NCBI RefSeq assembly: GCF_001456935.1
Contig: NZ_KQ758485.1
Coordinates: 172,944 to 236,943, forward strand
DNA length: 64,000 nucleotides
Source: [Bacillus] enclensis
Lineage (GTDB): Bacteria; Bacillota; Bacilli; Bacillales; Bacillaceae_B
Reading direction: 5' to 3'
Positions 1 to 8,549 of the stretch are shown piece by piece (within the stretch, counting starts at the first letter, position 1; every line of letters begins with the position of its first letter). The translations under genes were made by a program, and so were the position numbers. A model generated the notes under the pieces. The model saw nothing but the letters and a program-made list of their open reading frames with translations, was not told where the DNA came from and searched no databases.

Positions 1-103
1 AGCCGACATAGATATGATACTTGCCCAGCATGACTGAAAAAAGTAATAGAAACAGGATCAGATTGCTGCGCGGGACGCTGGATGTATCAGGATGCAGCAT
101 CAT
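1..103 (-). CDS. Partial membrane protein of the exopolysaccharide operon (N-terminus only)
   Basis: An open frame starts at ATG 103 (ATGATG) behind a strong AAAGGAGG site and runs off the left edge. The first 34 residues are a short polar stretch and then a hydrophobic segment (LILFLLLFSVML), so this is probably a multi-pass membrane protein. It overlaps the end of the flippase gene by 17 bases and is therefore the next gene of the same operon. In such operons this place is often taken by the Wzy polymerase or an O-antigen-ligase-like protein, but too little is visible to assign it. Confidence 0.6.
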   Translation of the reverse strand, partial: MMLHPDTSSVPRSNLILFLLLFSVMLGKYHIYVG

Positions 104-1538
104 GTGCCTCCTTTCCGGATTTCGACTTCCATTTGTGGTACATCTCCAAACTCTTCTCTCTCCATTCCCTATCCATTCCTGCAAGGGATAGAATAAGGAT
201 CAAATGGATGCTGACAGCAAGAAACGGGTAAGAAGACAAGAATAATCCTACAGTCAAAAGACTGATAAAAAAGAAAGCCAGATAGGGAAGGACTGCTTTT
301 TTTAATAGGATCCCCCGATCCGGATGCCAGGATACTAATCCGATCAGCAGGATCAATTCTATGAGAACTCCGGCCGCCGCTGCCCCTGTCAACCCGTACA
401 ACCGGCTGAACAGGGTATAAAAAAGAACTCCAGATGCCACGGCAATACCCTGAATAATCATCCTTCTCGACTGCAGGGCCTTTGTCGTCAACCCATCCCC
501 AAGAGCGATGCTGACGCCCTGAAAGACCATGACCAGAGACAATATCTTCAATAGAAGCGCTGCCTCGATCCACCTCTCCCCAAACAAAAGCGTAATGACA
601 AATTCAGAAAGATGATAGAAAGGAATCGCTGCCAGCATACCGACAAGACCCATCAATTTCACTTGAGCGATGCTCTTCTTCACATGCTCCCGATGGTCCC
701 CGGCCTCGAATAAACGGAATAAAACCGGGTAAAAAGCGCCGGCGATGATAAATGGCACTTGTTGCAAAGCCTGCGGGATCCTGTAGGCTACCGCGAAATA
801 TCCCACTTCTTTCCAGCTCAGTGTCTGTTCCAGGATAATCGGACCTATCTGCGGCAGGAGGATAAACAATAAACCGGTCACCATAAAGGGAATCCAATTC
901 CTGCGAAGACCTTTATAAAATGGAGATTTGATGGAAAATTCCAGTTGTCTTGCTATCAGAAATATTCCAAAGCAGCCAGCCAAAAAATAGGCAGATCCAT
1001 ATAAGAAAAAGACGATCATCGGATTTATATTAAACCACTTACCGATCAAAATGACGGAGATAAGCAGGACTGCGGAGACCATTCGTATCAACCCGGAATA
1101 TTGCATCTTTTCCAGCATCTGAAAGTAAGCAGTACTGATGCTTTGCATCGATATCCCGGTGACAAGCGGAAGGATCAGTGAGTAAGAAAGGTAGATCAAT
1201 TCTGTGTCTCCCCGGTAAACCCAATGGATGATCAGGAATCCAATCACCATGGCTGAAAGCGTCAACCCCATGCGCAGCTTAATGAATGAGGCCATGATTT
1301 CAGAAACAGGGGCTTCTTTTTTCGCCCCTTCACGAAGGACAATCTGATTCAGGCCGGCTTCCGACAAATAGGCCATGATCATAGCAAATGCGAGTACCAC
1401 ACTGAATTTCCCATAATCATCAGTACTGATAAACGAGGCAAGAACAATCAATGCGGCTGCATTCATTATGGTTGCAAGTGCGGTACTGTAAAATAAATGA
1501 AAGACATTCTTTACAATTGAATTTCGATTCTCCCTCAT
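87..1538 (-). CDS. Wzx-type polysaccharide flippase (MOP superfamily)
   Basis: This 483-residue protein is hydrophobic throughout, with about 12-14 predicted membrane segments, and has the start typical of lipid-linked oligosaccharide flippases (VFHLFYSTALATIMNAAAL, then LASFISTDDYGKFSVVLAFA). Length and topology fit the RfbX/Wzx/PST family, which moves undecaprenyl-linked repeat units to the outer face of the membrane for polymerisation. The ATG at 1538 follows an AAGGGGT site. It lies in the minus-strand exopolysaccharide operon directly after the BY-kinase-like gene. The substrate cannot be inferred from the sequence. Confidence 0.88.
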   Translation of the reverse strand: MRENRNSIVKNVFHLFYSTALATIMNAAALIVLASFISTDDYGKFSVVLAFAMIMAYLSEAGLNQIVLREGAKKEAPVSEIMASFIKLRMGLTLSAMVIGFLIIHWVYRGDTELIYLSYSLILPLVTGISMQSISTAYFQMLEKMQYSGLIRMVSAVLLISVILIGKWFNINPMIVFFLYGSAYFLAGCFGIFLIARQLEFSIKSPFYKGLRRNWIPFMVTGLLFILLPQIGPIILEQTLSWKEVGYFAVAYRIPQALQQVPFIIAGAFYPVLFRLFEAGDHREHVKKSIAQVKLMGLVGMLAAIPFYHLSEFVITLLFGERWIEAALLLKILSLVMVFQGVSIALGDGLTTKALQSRRMIIQGIAVASGVLFYTLFSRLYGLTGAAAAGVLIELILLIGLVSWHPDRGILLKKAVLPYLAFFFISLLTVGLFLSSYPFLAVSIHLILILSLAGMDREWREKSLEMYHKWKSKSGKEAHDAAS

Positions 1539-1569
1539 GATGGGTACCCCTTCGGCCTTTTGACATGAG

Positions 1570-2175
1570 TCATTCTTGATAAACCACCCCGATTACTTTA
1601 CATCCTGCCTTTTCAAGTTTGGCGCGGACCTTTCTTATATCTTCGATTTTATCTCTTTGCTGGAGCACCAGCACTGCTTCCCTGCACCCTTCAGCAAGCA
1701 GTTCCATTTCAACACCGGAATGAAAGGATGGAGCAGAAAAAATAATCCGATCATAGGACTCCTGCCAGGAAGCAACATGGTTCGTGAATGTGGATGAAAG
1801 CCAGACATCAATCGGCTTCCCTGCAGATTTATTGGGCAAAAGGACATCCAGCCCCTGCACAAATGTCGGCAGAATAGTTTTAAAAGGCTCCTGATGGATT
1901 CCGTCAGGCTGCTCAATACGGAACCATTCATGAAGCGACGGTCTCTTCAGATCCCCTTCCACAAGTAGGACTTTTTTTCCTTGCATCGCAATTGCGGCTG
2001 CCATTTCGGCTGTGATCATCCCTACAGACTTTCCAGCAGGAATCGACGTAACCATCAGCACTGAAGGATCATGCTTCTCTACTTTGCTGCTGATCACCCT
2101 CATCTGATCAAAGCAGACAATCCCCTTCTTTTTCGGTTGATCACCGCAGATGATATCCTCAATGGGACTTAGCAT
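1570..2175 (-). CDS. CpsD/YveL-like tyrosine autokinase homologue with degenerate P-loop
   Basis: This 201-residue protein looks like the cytoplasmic BY-kinase partner of Wzz proteins, which regulates polymer length and export. The fold signs are VMVTSIPAGKSVG (Walker A position), KKVLLVEGDLKRPSLHEWF (Walker A' position) and a conserved C-terminal strand VIGVV. The family P-loop normally reads PGEGKS or PGAGKS; here it is shortened to PAGKS. The usual LIDADLRKP is LVEGDLKRP, and there is no C-terminal tyrosine cluster. It may therefore be catalytically weak or purely structural. I chose ATG 2175 because of its strong AAGGAGGAGAG site; a start at 2199 would precede that site. It overlaps the Wzz-type gene by 17 bases. 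Confidence 0.8.
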   Translation of the reverse strand: MLSPIEDIICGDQPKKKGIVCFDQMRVISSKVEKHDPSVLMVTSIPAGKSVGMITAEMAAAIAMQGKKVLLVEGDLKRPSLHEWFRIEQPDGIHQEPFKTILPTFVQGLDVLLPNKSAGKPIDVWLSSTFTNHVASWQESYDRIIFSAPSFHSGVEMELLAEGCREAVLVLQQRDKIEDIRKVRAKLEKAGCKVIGVVYQE

Positions 2176-2905
2176 GGATCTCTCCTCCTTTTCCCACATT
2201 CCCTTTCTGTTCTCTAAACTGTTTTTGATAGATTTTCGGCAGAGTGTCTTTAGTGGCTGTCACTGTACCTAACACCGGCAGCCCCAATTCCTTTTCGATT
2301 CGGACGATGCTTTGTACGGAGTCATCCCAATGATCTTTTAACAAAGCCGTTCCAATCCCGAACAATAACCCTGCCATCGCTCCTATCAACATATTTACGA
2401 CTGGATTTCCCACTACTTCAGGTTTGTTTGTTCCTTCTTTTTTATTCAACACCGTTATATCTTCCATTGCCATGGAACTCTTCATCTCTTCGACTGAACT
2501 GGCAGCCAGGAGATGAGCAAGCTCCTTGGACCGTTCCCTATTGGTATCCCGTACGACAATAGAAATAATCTGGGAATCTTCCTTATTTTGCACTGTGATT
2601 CTATCTTCCAGTTCTTCCTGTGACAGGTTGAACTGATCCTGCACGGATTCCAAAACAATCGGACTAGTAATAAAATCAACGGTTGAAGCAATCAGCCTGT
2701 TAATCGTCTGAGTATCAATGTATACCTCCCCGTCATGACTGAAATTCCCTATCAGAATATATTCTTTTGCTTCATAAGTGGGTTTCAAAAAGAAAAATAT
2801 AGCTGCGCTACTTACTAATGAAATGCAAAGTGCGGTGATAAGAATGGTGGCAAATCTCCGTTTTAATATGCGGAAGAATGCTTTTAAATCCATTTGTTCT
2901 CTCAT
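2159..2905 (-). CDS. Wzz/YveK-type chain-length determinant protein
   Basis: This 248-residue protein has the Wzz architecture: a cytoplasmic N-terminus (LKAFFRILKRRF), a first membrane helix at about residues 20-45, an extracytoplasmic domain with helical segments, and a second membrane helix near residue 175 (VVNMLIGAMAGLLFGIGTALL). Such proteins set polymer length and, in Firmicutes, activate the separate BY-kinase through their cytoplasmic tail. The ATG at 2905 follows a GAGGGGGTGAT site. An upstream in-frame ATG (2929) lies inside the epimerase gene and before this site, so it is less likely. Confidence 0.85.
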   Translation of the reverse strand: MREQMDLKAFFRILKRRFATILITALCISLVSSAAIFFFLKPTYEAKEYILIGNFSHDGEVYIDTQTINRLIASTVDFITSPIVLESVQDQFNLSQEELEDRITVQNKEDSQIISIVVRDTNRERSKELAHLLAASSVEEMKSSMAMEDITVLNKKEGTNKPEVVGNPVVNMLIGAMAGLLFGIGTALLKDHWDDSVQSIVRIEKELGLPVLGTVTATKDTLPKIYQKQFREQKGNVGKGGEIHAKSH

Positions 2906-2909
2906 CGAA

Positions 2910-3848
2910 TCACCCCCTCGAACCTGCAAGGGATGCCTGCTGATAAAAGCGGACCGTTTCTCTCAGACCCTCTTCCAGGGAATGGCCTGGTGACCAGCTC
3001 AGCATTAATTGTGCACGCTCATTCTGTAATACACTTGAACGTATGTCCCCTTCCCGGGCTGGCCTTAAAAGGGGCTGGACCGGCTTCTCAATGATCATCG
3101 CCAGCTTATTGATGATTTCTTGAATAGAGACTTCCTTCCCCGTCCCAATATTAAGGATTTCTTTACTTCCGTTCGTCAAGGCAGCAACGTTTGCCCGTGC
3201 TACATCTTTGACAAAAATGAAATCCCGGGTCTGTTTTCCGTCCCCAAATATAATTGGTTCTTCTCCCTGTATCAATTTCTCGATAAAGATGGAGATGACC
3301 CCGGCTTCCCCACGTGCATCCTGCCTTGGACCATAAACGTTGGCGTAACGTAAAATGGAATAATCAAGCTGATGGGTATCTGCATAAATTTGGATACATT
3401 TCTCAGCATGTCCTTTGGTTAATCCATAAAAGGATATCGGCAGAAGGGGATGGGCTTCATCAACAGGAAGATAGACAGGATTTCCATACACCGCTGCCGT
3501 GGAAGCAAATACAACTTTTTTAACATTATGCCGGACACATGCTTGCAGGATGTTGAGTGTCGCTAGAATATTCTCTTCACAATCATATAAAGGGTCTATG
3601 AAAGAATGACTTACAGAAACTTGAGCAGCCTGATGAATGACATAATCGGGATTTTCAGCGGCAAAAAGATCATCCAGATTCATTCGGACATCCTGCTTAT
3701 AGAACCGCACAGCAGGAGGAAGGTTTTTCTCATGCCCTGTCACCAGATTATCCACGACGACAACATCGTACCGGGATTCTATCAGTGCTTCTACTATATG
3801 CGACCCTATAAAGCCCGCCCCGCCTGTTACTAACACTTTCATGGCCAT
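2910..3848 (-). CDS. NAD-dependent sugar epimerase (UDP-glucose 4-epimerase-like)
   Basis: This 312-residue extended short-chain dehydrogenase begins with the Rossmann motif VLVTGGAGFIGSHI and carries the YxxxK catalytic motif (SFYGLTKGHAEK), the active-site serine region (VVFASTAAVYG), and NVYGPRQ. These mark it as a GalE/NAD-epimerase family member that interconverts nucleotide sugars, supplying precursors for the polysaccharide. The exact sugar is not readable. A second ATG at 3842 has better spacing from the GGAAGGAAG site and may be the true start. Confidence 0.88.
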   Translation of the reverse strand: MAMKVLVTGGAGFIGSHIVEALIESRYDVVVVDNLVTGHEKNLPPAVRFYKQDVRMNLDDLFAAENPDYVIHQAAQVSVSHSFIDPLYDCEENILATLNILQACVRHNVKKVVFASTAAVYGNPVYLPVDEAHPLLPISFYGLTKGHAEKCIQIYADTHQLDYSILRYANVYGPRQDARGEAGVISIFIEKLIQGEEPIIFGDGKQTRDFIFVKDVARANVAALTNGSKEILNIGTGKEVSIQEIINKLAMIIEKPVQPLLRPAREGDIRSSVLQNERAQLMLSWSPGHSLEEGLRETVRFYQQASLAGSRG

Positions 3849-3890
3849 CTTCCTTCCGATATTTTTTGTAAGCTATCCAATACCGACCGG

Positions 3891-4850
3891 TCACTCTATC
3901 GGGGTTGAAAAGTGGTTATCCCGCCCCTCGTCCATGACCCTGTCCTTCGATAGATTTAGTTTCAAAAGATTCCCCGACGATTTTCCGGTCAACTCTATCA
4001 ACGGTTGACTATCTTTTAAGAGATGAGCATCCCAGACCATACCTTCTATGATGTTATTAGAACCCGATAGAATCACTGCTTTGTCTGTTTGCTCTGTCAA
4101 TTGGATCTGCAGGTTCTCAAACATATTCCCCGATACTTCATTCGGAACGGTAACATCACTTTTTACGTGGATACAGACAATGCAGTCATCCACTGTCATA
4201 TTGATAAACCTGTTGCCATTAATGAAATTGTAGTCCTCCCCTCCCTCGGGAGGCGCAGCCTGTAACAGCACTGCCGTATGAAACCCGCTAACATTCATCC
4301 CTGACACATTCATAAAGCTGATAAATTCTCCAGATCTTCCTGCGTTAAATAAAATTCCTTCGCCGCGATTACTGCCGCTGGAGTTATACAACGTCACATT
4401 TTCGATAAGAATCCGATCTGCCGTCCAGATCTGTTCTTTCCCGCTTACATAAATTGCAGCACCCCGGAATTCCGGATTCGTGATTTCTATGGTCCCATTC
4501 TTAATCGCCGTTTTTTGCTCTGCCTCCAAAACGTTAAAATCCCCTTCAGCCAAAAGCTTCGTGGCCATCCCCATTTCGAGGGTGACTCCCTCTTTCAATC
4601 GAATGCCCCGTTTCAATAAGTAGGAATTCCCCAGTAATTTGACAGGCAGTTTTTCATGTTTATAGCTATAATCGATGGCTGCCTGGATGGCTGAAGAATC
4701 ATCCTGTTGATCATTCCCATCCGCTCCAAACGCCTCCGCCCTGATACTGTCATCCTCATTGAATGTTTCCTTCGACAATAAGCCGATTAACAGCACTGCC
4801 GCTGCCGCAAGCAAGACGATGACTGCAATATATACAATTTGCCTCTTCAT
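3891..4850 (-). CDS. Membrane-anchored right-handed beta-helix protein (pectate-lyase-like fold)
   Basis: The 319-residue product has an uncleaved-looking N-terminal anchor (residues 4-25, IVYIAVIVLLAAAAVLLIGLL) followed by an extracellular domain. The domain opens with a motif typical of pectate-lyase_3 / GH28-like beta-helices (AEAFGADGNDQQDDSSAIQAAI) and continues with short repeated strands rich in Asn and Gly. It probably binds or trims the polysaccharide made by this operon. A paralogue without the anchor lies at 8550-9392; the two share the stretch around INGNRF...VDDCI and the C-terminal GMVWD motif. The ATG at 4850 follows GGGAAAGGAT. Confidence 0.8.
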   Translation of the reverse strand: MKRQIVYIAVIVLLAAAAVLLIGLLSKETFNEDDSIRAEAFGADGNDQQDDSSAIQAAIDYSYKHEKLPVKLLGNSYLLKRGIRLKEGVTLEMGMATKLLAEGDFNVLEAEQKTAIKNGTIEITNPEFRGAAIYVSGKEQIWTADRILIENVTLYNSSGSNRGEGILFNAGRSGEFISFMNVSGMNVSGFHTAVLLQAAPPEGGEDYNFINGNRFINMTVDDCIVCIHVKSDVTVPNEVSGNMFENLQIQLTEQTDKAVILSGSNNIIEGMVWDAHLLKDSQPLIELTGKSSGNLLKLNLSKDRVMDEGRDNHFSTPIE

Positions 4851-4863
4851 ATCCTTTCCCTGC

Positions 4864-6231
4864 CTATGAATAGTTCGAATAAACCGGTCTGTTCATGGTC
4901 CCGTCCAACCTGCCATTTTTTCTTCGATGGGCCATTAGATGTGTGCCTGTGCGGATGACGATCAGTTTCATATCACTCCGCGCCTCCCAGGAAAAGTTCT
5001 TCCCTTCTGGAATTGTAAGGCTGGTTCCAGTGCCGGCGATGGAAAATTCATCGTTCAGGACCAGGGTCCCTTCTCCTTCGATGACCGTCCACACTTCCTG
5101 GTTCCCCCTGCCCCGATCATTTAAATTTCTGCCGGCGGTCAAGTGGATTTTTTCCATAAGGGTTTCTTCCCCTTCACCCTTTTTACTGTACTCAATGACT
5201 CTGCTCCACCCCCACCAGTATTCTTGATACATCGGCCCCTCTTGAAAATGGGAAACGTACTCCTTGATTTTGTGGCTGCTCTTTTTCTCCGTCACCAGCA
5301 ATCCATCCGGGCTTGCGGCTACTACAATATTCTCCACTCCGTTCAATAGGATGGGGATTTCCAATTCATTGACGATACAAGAATTGATTACATCCTTACT
5401 TATGACACCATTTCCGATTACCGAGGTGTCCATTTCATCAGTCAGGGTGCTCCACGTTCCGAGATCTTTCCAATAACCTGAATAGGGAATGGCAATAATG
5501 TTGCTTGCCTTCTCGACTACTTCATAATCGAAGCTATTGGATTGGAGCTGACCGTAATACGTCAGTAAAGCATCATACTGTGTGGGGATGTTTTTACGTT
5601 TGAGCAGCTGAATGATATATCCCAGCCGGAAACTGAATACGCCGCAATTCCAAAGGGCCTGCTGGTGGATCAGCTTTTTGGCTGTTGCCTCATCCGGTTT
5701 TTCCCGGAACTTGCTAACATGGATAAAGTCCCCCGGAATTCTACTCCCCGGAACAATATATCCATACTTTTCTGATGGATAGGTCGGAGTCACCCCCAGA
5801 AGAGCCATATCAGCAGCACTTTCGTCCAGACCCCGTTCCAGCTCCTTTATCGTTTCAAAAAAGTGGTCTTCTACAAATGGATCGACAGGCAGCACTCCTA
5901 TGACCTCGTCTAAACTGCATCTTTCCACGGAATACAGATATACGGCTGCCAATGCGATTGCTGGAAATGTATCCTTCCGCTCAGGTTCGACGACCACGGG
6001 GATGTTGGCACCGAGCTGGTTATGGAGCATTTCCACCTGGGAACTGCTTGTTGCCACAATAGCCTGATCAGCAAGGTCAGCTTTTCTGAGCTGCCTCCAG
6101 ACACGCTGGACCATTGACTCCATCTTTCCTTGTTCATTTTTCAGGACTTTAAGAAATTGCTTGGATCTTGCATCATTGGAAAGCGGCCAAAGCCGTTTCC
6201 CTGAACCTCCTGATAACAGCACAATTCGCAT
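4864..6231 (-). CDS. Mannose-1-phosphate guanylyltransferase
   Basis: This 455-residue enzyme starts with the nucleotidyltransferase signature LLSGGSGKRLWPLSND and RSKQFL. It contains the region GVLPVDPFVEDHFF and the sugar-site motif REKPDEATAK, typical of GDP-mannose pyrophosphorylases. Residues from about 340 onwards (WGWSRVIEYSKKGEGEETLMEKIHL, then NLNDRGRGNQEVWTVIEGEG) match a short C-terminal cupin-type domain. The enzyme makes GDP-mannose from mannose 1-phosphate and GTP, so the polymer probably contains mannose or a derivative such as fucose. It has a GGAAGGAAGGTG site before ATG 6231. Confidence 0.88.
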   Translation of the reverse strand: MRIVLLSGGSGKRLWPLSNDARSKQFLKVLKNEQGKMESMVQRVWRQLRKADLADQAIVATSSSQVEMLHNQLGANIPVVVEPERKDTFPAIALAAVYLYSVERCSLDEVIGVLPVDPFVEDHFFETIKELERGLDESAADMALLGVTPTYPSEKYGYIVPGSRIPGDFIHVSKFREKPDEATAKKLIHQQALWNCGVFSFRLGYIIQLLKRKNIPTQYDALLTYYGQLQSNSFDYEVVEKASNIIAIPYSGYWKDLGTWSTLTDEMDTSVIGNGVISKDVINSCIVNELEIPILLNGVENIVVAASPDGLLVTEKKSSHKIKEYVSHFQEGPMYQEYWWGWSRVIEYSKKGEGEETLMEKIHLTAGRNLNDRGRGNQEVWTVIEGEGTLVLNDEFSIAGTGTSLTIPEGKNFSWEARSDMKLIVIRTGTHLMAHRRKNGRLDGTMNRPVYSNYS

Positions 6232-6248
6232 GCAGACACCTTCCTTCC

Positions 6249-7475
6249 TTATTGAACGAGCACTTTCTCCACTTCTTCCGATGCTTCAAGGGTCCTATTC
6301 ATGACGGCACCGCTCCAGCATTGGATCAATCTTGCGCAGTTTTGCTCCCAGGAGTAATTCTCACGGACAAAAGCTTGACCCTTCACTGCATATTTTTCTT
6401 GTAAATACGGGTTATCAATTAAACGTTTGACAGCTGAAATCATTTCCTCGTTACTCCCTGCGCAAATCAACTCATCTCCGCGCCTTCCTGCAATCCCCTG
6501 CAATGCGATCGGGGATGCGATAGTCGGGATTCCGCAAGCCATCGATTCCACAATTTTGTTCTGCATCCCCGTGCCTGATTTCATTGGATATATACCGATT
6601 TGAGCCTTCAGCAGAACGCTGCATAGATCGTCAACGAATCCGGTGACAACCACATTTTCCTTGCCATGCAGGGCTTGCACTTTCTTCACTGGATCCTTAC
6701 CTGCGATGTAAAATTGGTACTCAGGATATGCCTCATGAATATGCGGCCAAACCTCTTTAACAAAATCAACAACAGCTTCGACATTTGGATAGTATTGCAT
6801 GTTTCCGTGAAAGAGGATGATTTTTTCCTTAGGGATGGAGGAATAGTGGGATAGATGCTGTTTCGTTATGAAGGTTCCATTTGGATTTACGATAATCTTG
6901 CTGTCATTCAGGTGTTTCTTATCACTTTCAGAAACGAGCATCACTTGGTCAAACTTCTTTGCTATCACTTTCTCATATCGTTTCATCAGCTGTGATTCAA
7001 GCTTGAATATCGGCTTCAGCCACTTACTCCCTGACCTTGCTCGCCTCTCCATATTCAGTGACAAAGCATCAATCAAGTCGATACATTTCGGGCATTCGAT
7101 ATCCAGAAAATACTCGGCAGCTCTGGCAGTCTGCACATGTATAATTTCCGGGTTAATTCTTTTATATATATCGATCACGCGTTTCTTTACTTTCGGATAA
7201 AAAAACAGGTTCACTTGAATGGGTCTGGAGTTATAGATCGTTTTTAACGATCCAAGCAGCATTTCTATTGGATGGATGTTAAATAGGATGACCTCTTTAC
7301 AGTAAGGAGAAAGCTTATCCTTAATGAGTTCCCCTTCTTGCCTGGATTTTACAAACGTAAGCAAGTAGACTTGGCATCCATTCGCTTTCAGTTGTTTGAT
7401 CTGTTCCCACGCAATCAGCTGGTCCCCTTTAGTTGGCGGATACGGCGGCCTGGGGGACATATACATTACTTCCAT
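6249..7475 (-). CDS. Family 4 glycosyltransferase (GT-B)
   Basis: The 408-residue protein opens with YMSPRPPYPPTKGDQLIAWEQI and carries the C-terminal donor-binding region GIYPMKSGTGMQNKIVESMACGIPTIAS, where a conserved Glu of retaining GT4 enzymes is visible. The combination of the SPRPPYPP start and the GTGMQNK motif is like the sugar transferases found with polysaccharide and exosortase loci. It should add a sugar from a nucleotide donor to the lipid-linked repeat unit at the membrane's inner face. It is preceded by a GAGGAGG site. Confidence 0.87.
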   Translation of the reverse strand: MEVMYMSPRPPYPPTKGDQLIAWEQIKQLKANGCQVYLLTFVKSRQEGELIKDKLSPYCKEVILFNIHPIEMLLGSLKTIYNSRPIQVNLFFYPKVKKRVIDIYKRINPEIIHVQTARAAEYFLDIECPKCIDLIDALSLNMERRARSGSKWLKPIFKLESQLMKRYEKVIAKKFDQVMLVSESDKKHLNDSKIIVNPNGTFITKQHLSHYSSIPKEKIILFHGNMQYYPNVEAVVDFVKEVWPHIHEAYPEYQFYIAGKDPVKKVQALHGKENVVVTGFVDDLCSVLLKAQIGIYPMKSGTGMQNKIVESMACGIPTIASPIALQGIAGRRGDELICAGSNEEMISAVKRLIDNPYLQEKYAVKGQAFVRENYSWEQNCARLIQCWSGAVMNRTLEASEEVEKVLVQ

Positions 7476-7493
7476 GAAAGTTCCTCCTCTTAT

Positions 7494-8186
7494 TTATCTT
7501 GCTCCTTCACCAGTCACCACAACTTTTATGGTCAAAAAAAGGATTTTTAAATCGAGGATAAAACTTCTGTTACGAATGTATTCCAAATCGTAAGCGAGCT
7601 TTTCTTCGGGAGTTACATCATATCCTCCGTTTACTTGGGCCCACCCTGTCAGTCCAGGCTTCACTGCAAGCCGATTGATAAACCCTGGTGTTTCCTGATT
7701 GAAAATCTCTGTAAACATAGGTCGTTCCGGCCTTGGGCCGATAATGCTCATATCTCCTTTCACCACATTAATAAGCTGCGGAAGCTCATCGATTCTTGTC
7801 TTTCGGAGAAACTTTCCGATTCTTGTCACTCGCGGATCATTAATGCCTGCCCATCTTGGTCCATCCTTCTCGGCATCCATTTCCATCGTGCGGAGTTTTA
7901 TCAACTGAAAATATTTCCCTTTTACTCCCACCCTCTCTTGGCGATAAAACACCGTGCCTTTCGAATCCATTTTAATCAGGATCGAAAAAATAATTAAAAG
8001 CGGCATTGCTGCTGCTAAACCAGCAAGAGACAGAACAATATCAAATACCCTTCGGACCGTAAGATATGGAGCAGATGACAAAGATTTGTTTTCTAAAAAG
8101 AACTCCTCTTCATTCGAAGCAACCCTCTCTAAACCTCTTATATCATCGACTTTAAGCGACAAACACTTCACCTCTCTTATCAGCAT
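7494..8186 (-). CDS. Undecaprenyl-phosphate sugar phosphotransferase (bacterial sugar transferase)
   Basis: This protein of up to 230 residues starts repeat-unit synthesis by moving a sugar 1-phosphate onto undecaprenyl phosphate. It has one membrane segment (FDIVLSLAGLAAAMPLLIIFSIL) followed by the family motifs GTVFYRQERVG, FQLIKLRTM, RKTRIDELPQLINVVKGDM and SIIGPRPERP. It lacks the extra N-terminal membrane domain of WbaP/WcaJ, so it is the short form. It is the first gene of the operon. ATG 8186 is the longest start, but a TTG at 8162 sits ideally after AGAGAGGTG and may be used instead. Confidence 0.9.
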   Translation of the reverse strand: MLIREVKCLSLKVDDIRGLERVASNEEEFFLENKSLSSAPYLTVRRVFDIVLSLAGLAAAMPLLIIFSILIKMDSKGTVFYRQERVGVKGKYFQLIKLRTMEMDAEKDGPRWAGINDPRVTRIGKFLRKTRIDELPQLINVVKGDMSIIGPRPERPMFTEIFNQETPGFINRLAVKPGLTGWAQVNGGYDVTPEEKLAYDLEYIRNRSFILDLKILFLTIKVVVTGEGAR

Positions 8187-8549
8187 CTAAAATAGAACCA
8201 GATCTTTACTAGTTCTTTATAAAGAACATTGTTTGACAGTATCTTAACAGATTTTCAGTTTATTAGAAATAGTTTTTTAAAAATTTTTTCCATATTTAAC
8301 AAGAATGGTGGATCGAGCTGTTCTCTGCTTGTGTAATTGATTGATACCCGCCGTGAAATCAAACCCTATGAAACTGTATTGAAACCGGGATTTATACATG
8401 GAATATTGAAAGTCCCGAATGATCCCTATCCCCCTTTTCACTCGTCCATATTCAGCACCTTTTTTATTTTTCAAGAATAAGATAGTACAAGCTTAGAATA
8501 GTCTTGATCCACGTTATAGTTAGGAGAATAAAGGAAAGCAGGGAAAAAG
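8187..8549. promoter_or_regulatory. Divergent promoter region of the exopolysaccharide operon and the beta-helix gene
   Basis: This 363-bp AT-rich gap separates the leftward operon from the rightward beta-helix gene. No convincing gene is present: the minus-strand open frame at 8277-8474 has no ribosome site. The clearest element is the 16-bp palindrome at 8212-8227. A TATAAA box overlaps that palindrome on the minus strand and could be the -10 element of the operon. Confidence 0.55.
8212..8227. promoter_or_regulatory. SinR-like operator
   Basis: The sequence GTTCTTTATAAAGAAC is a perfect palindrome built from two GTTCTTT half-sites. This matches the known SinR recognition heptamer (GTTCTYT) in inverted arrangement. 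In B. subtilis SinR represses the eps matrix operon, and this site lies 26 bp before the first gene of an exopolysaccharide operon. The assignment is by motif and context only. Confidence 0.6.

Noticed and set aside
8277-8474. 65-codon minus-strand frame between the exopolysaccharide operon and the beta-helix gene
   Set aside because: No ribosome site, biased composition and location in a divergent promoter region.
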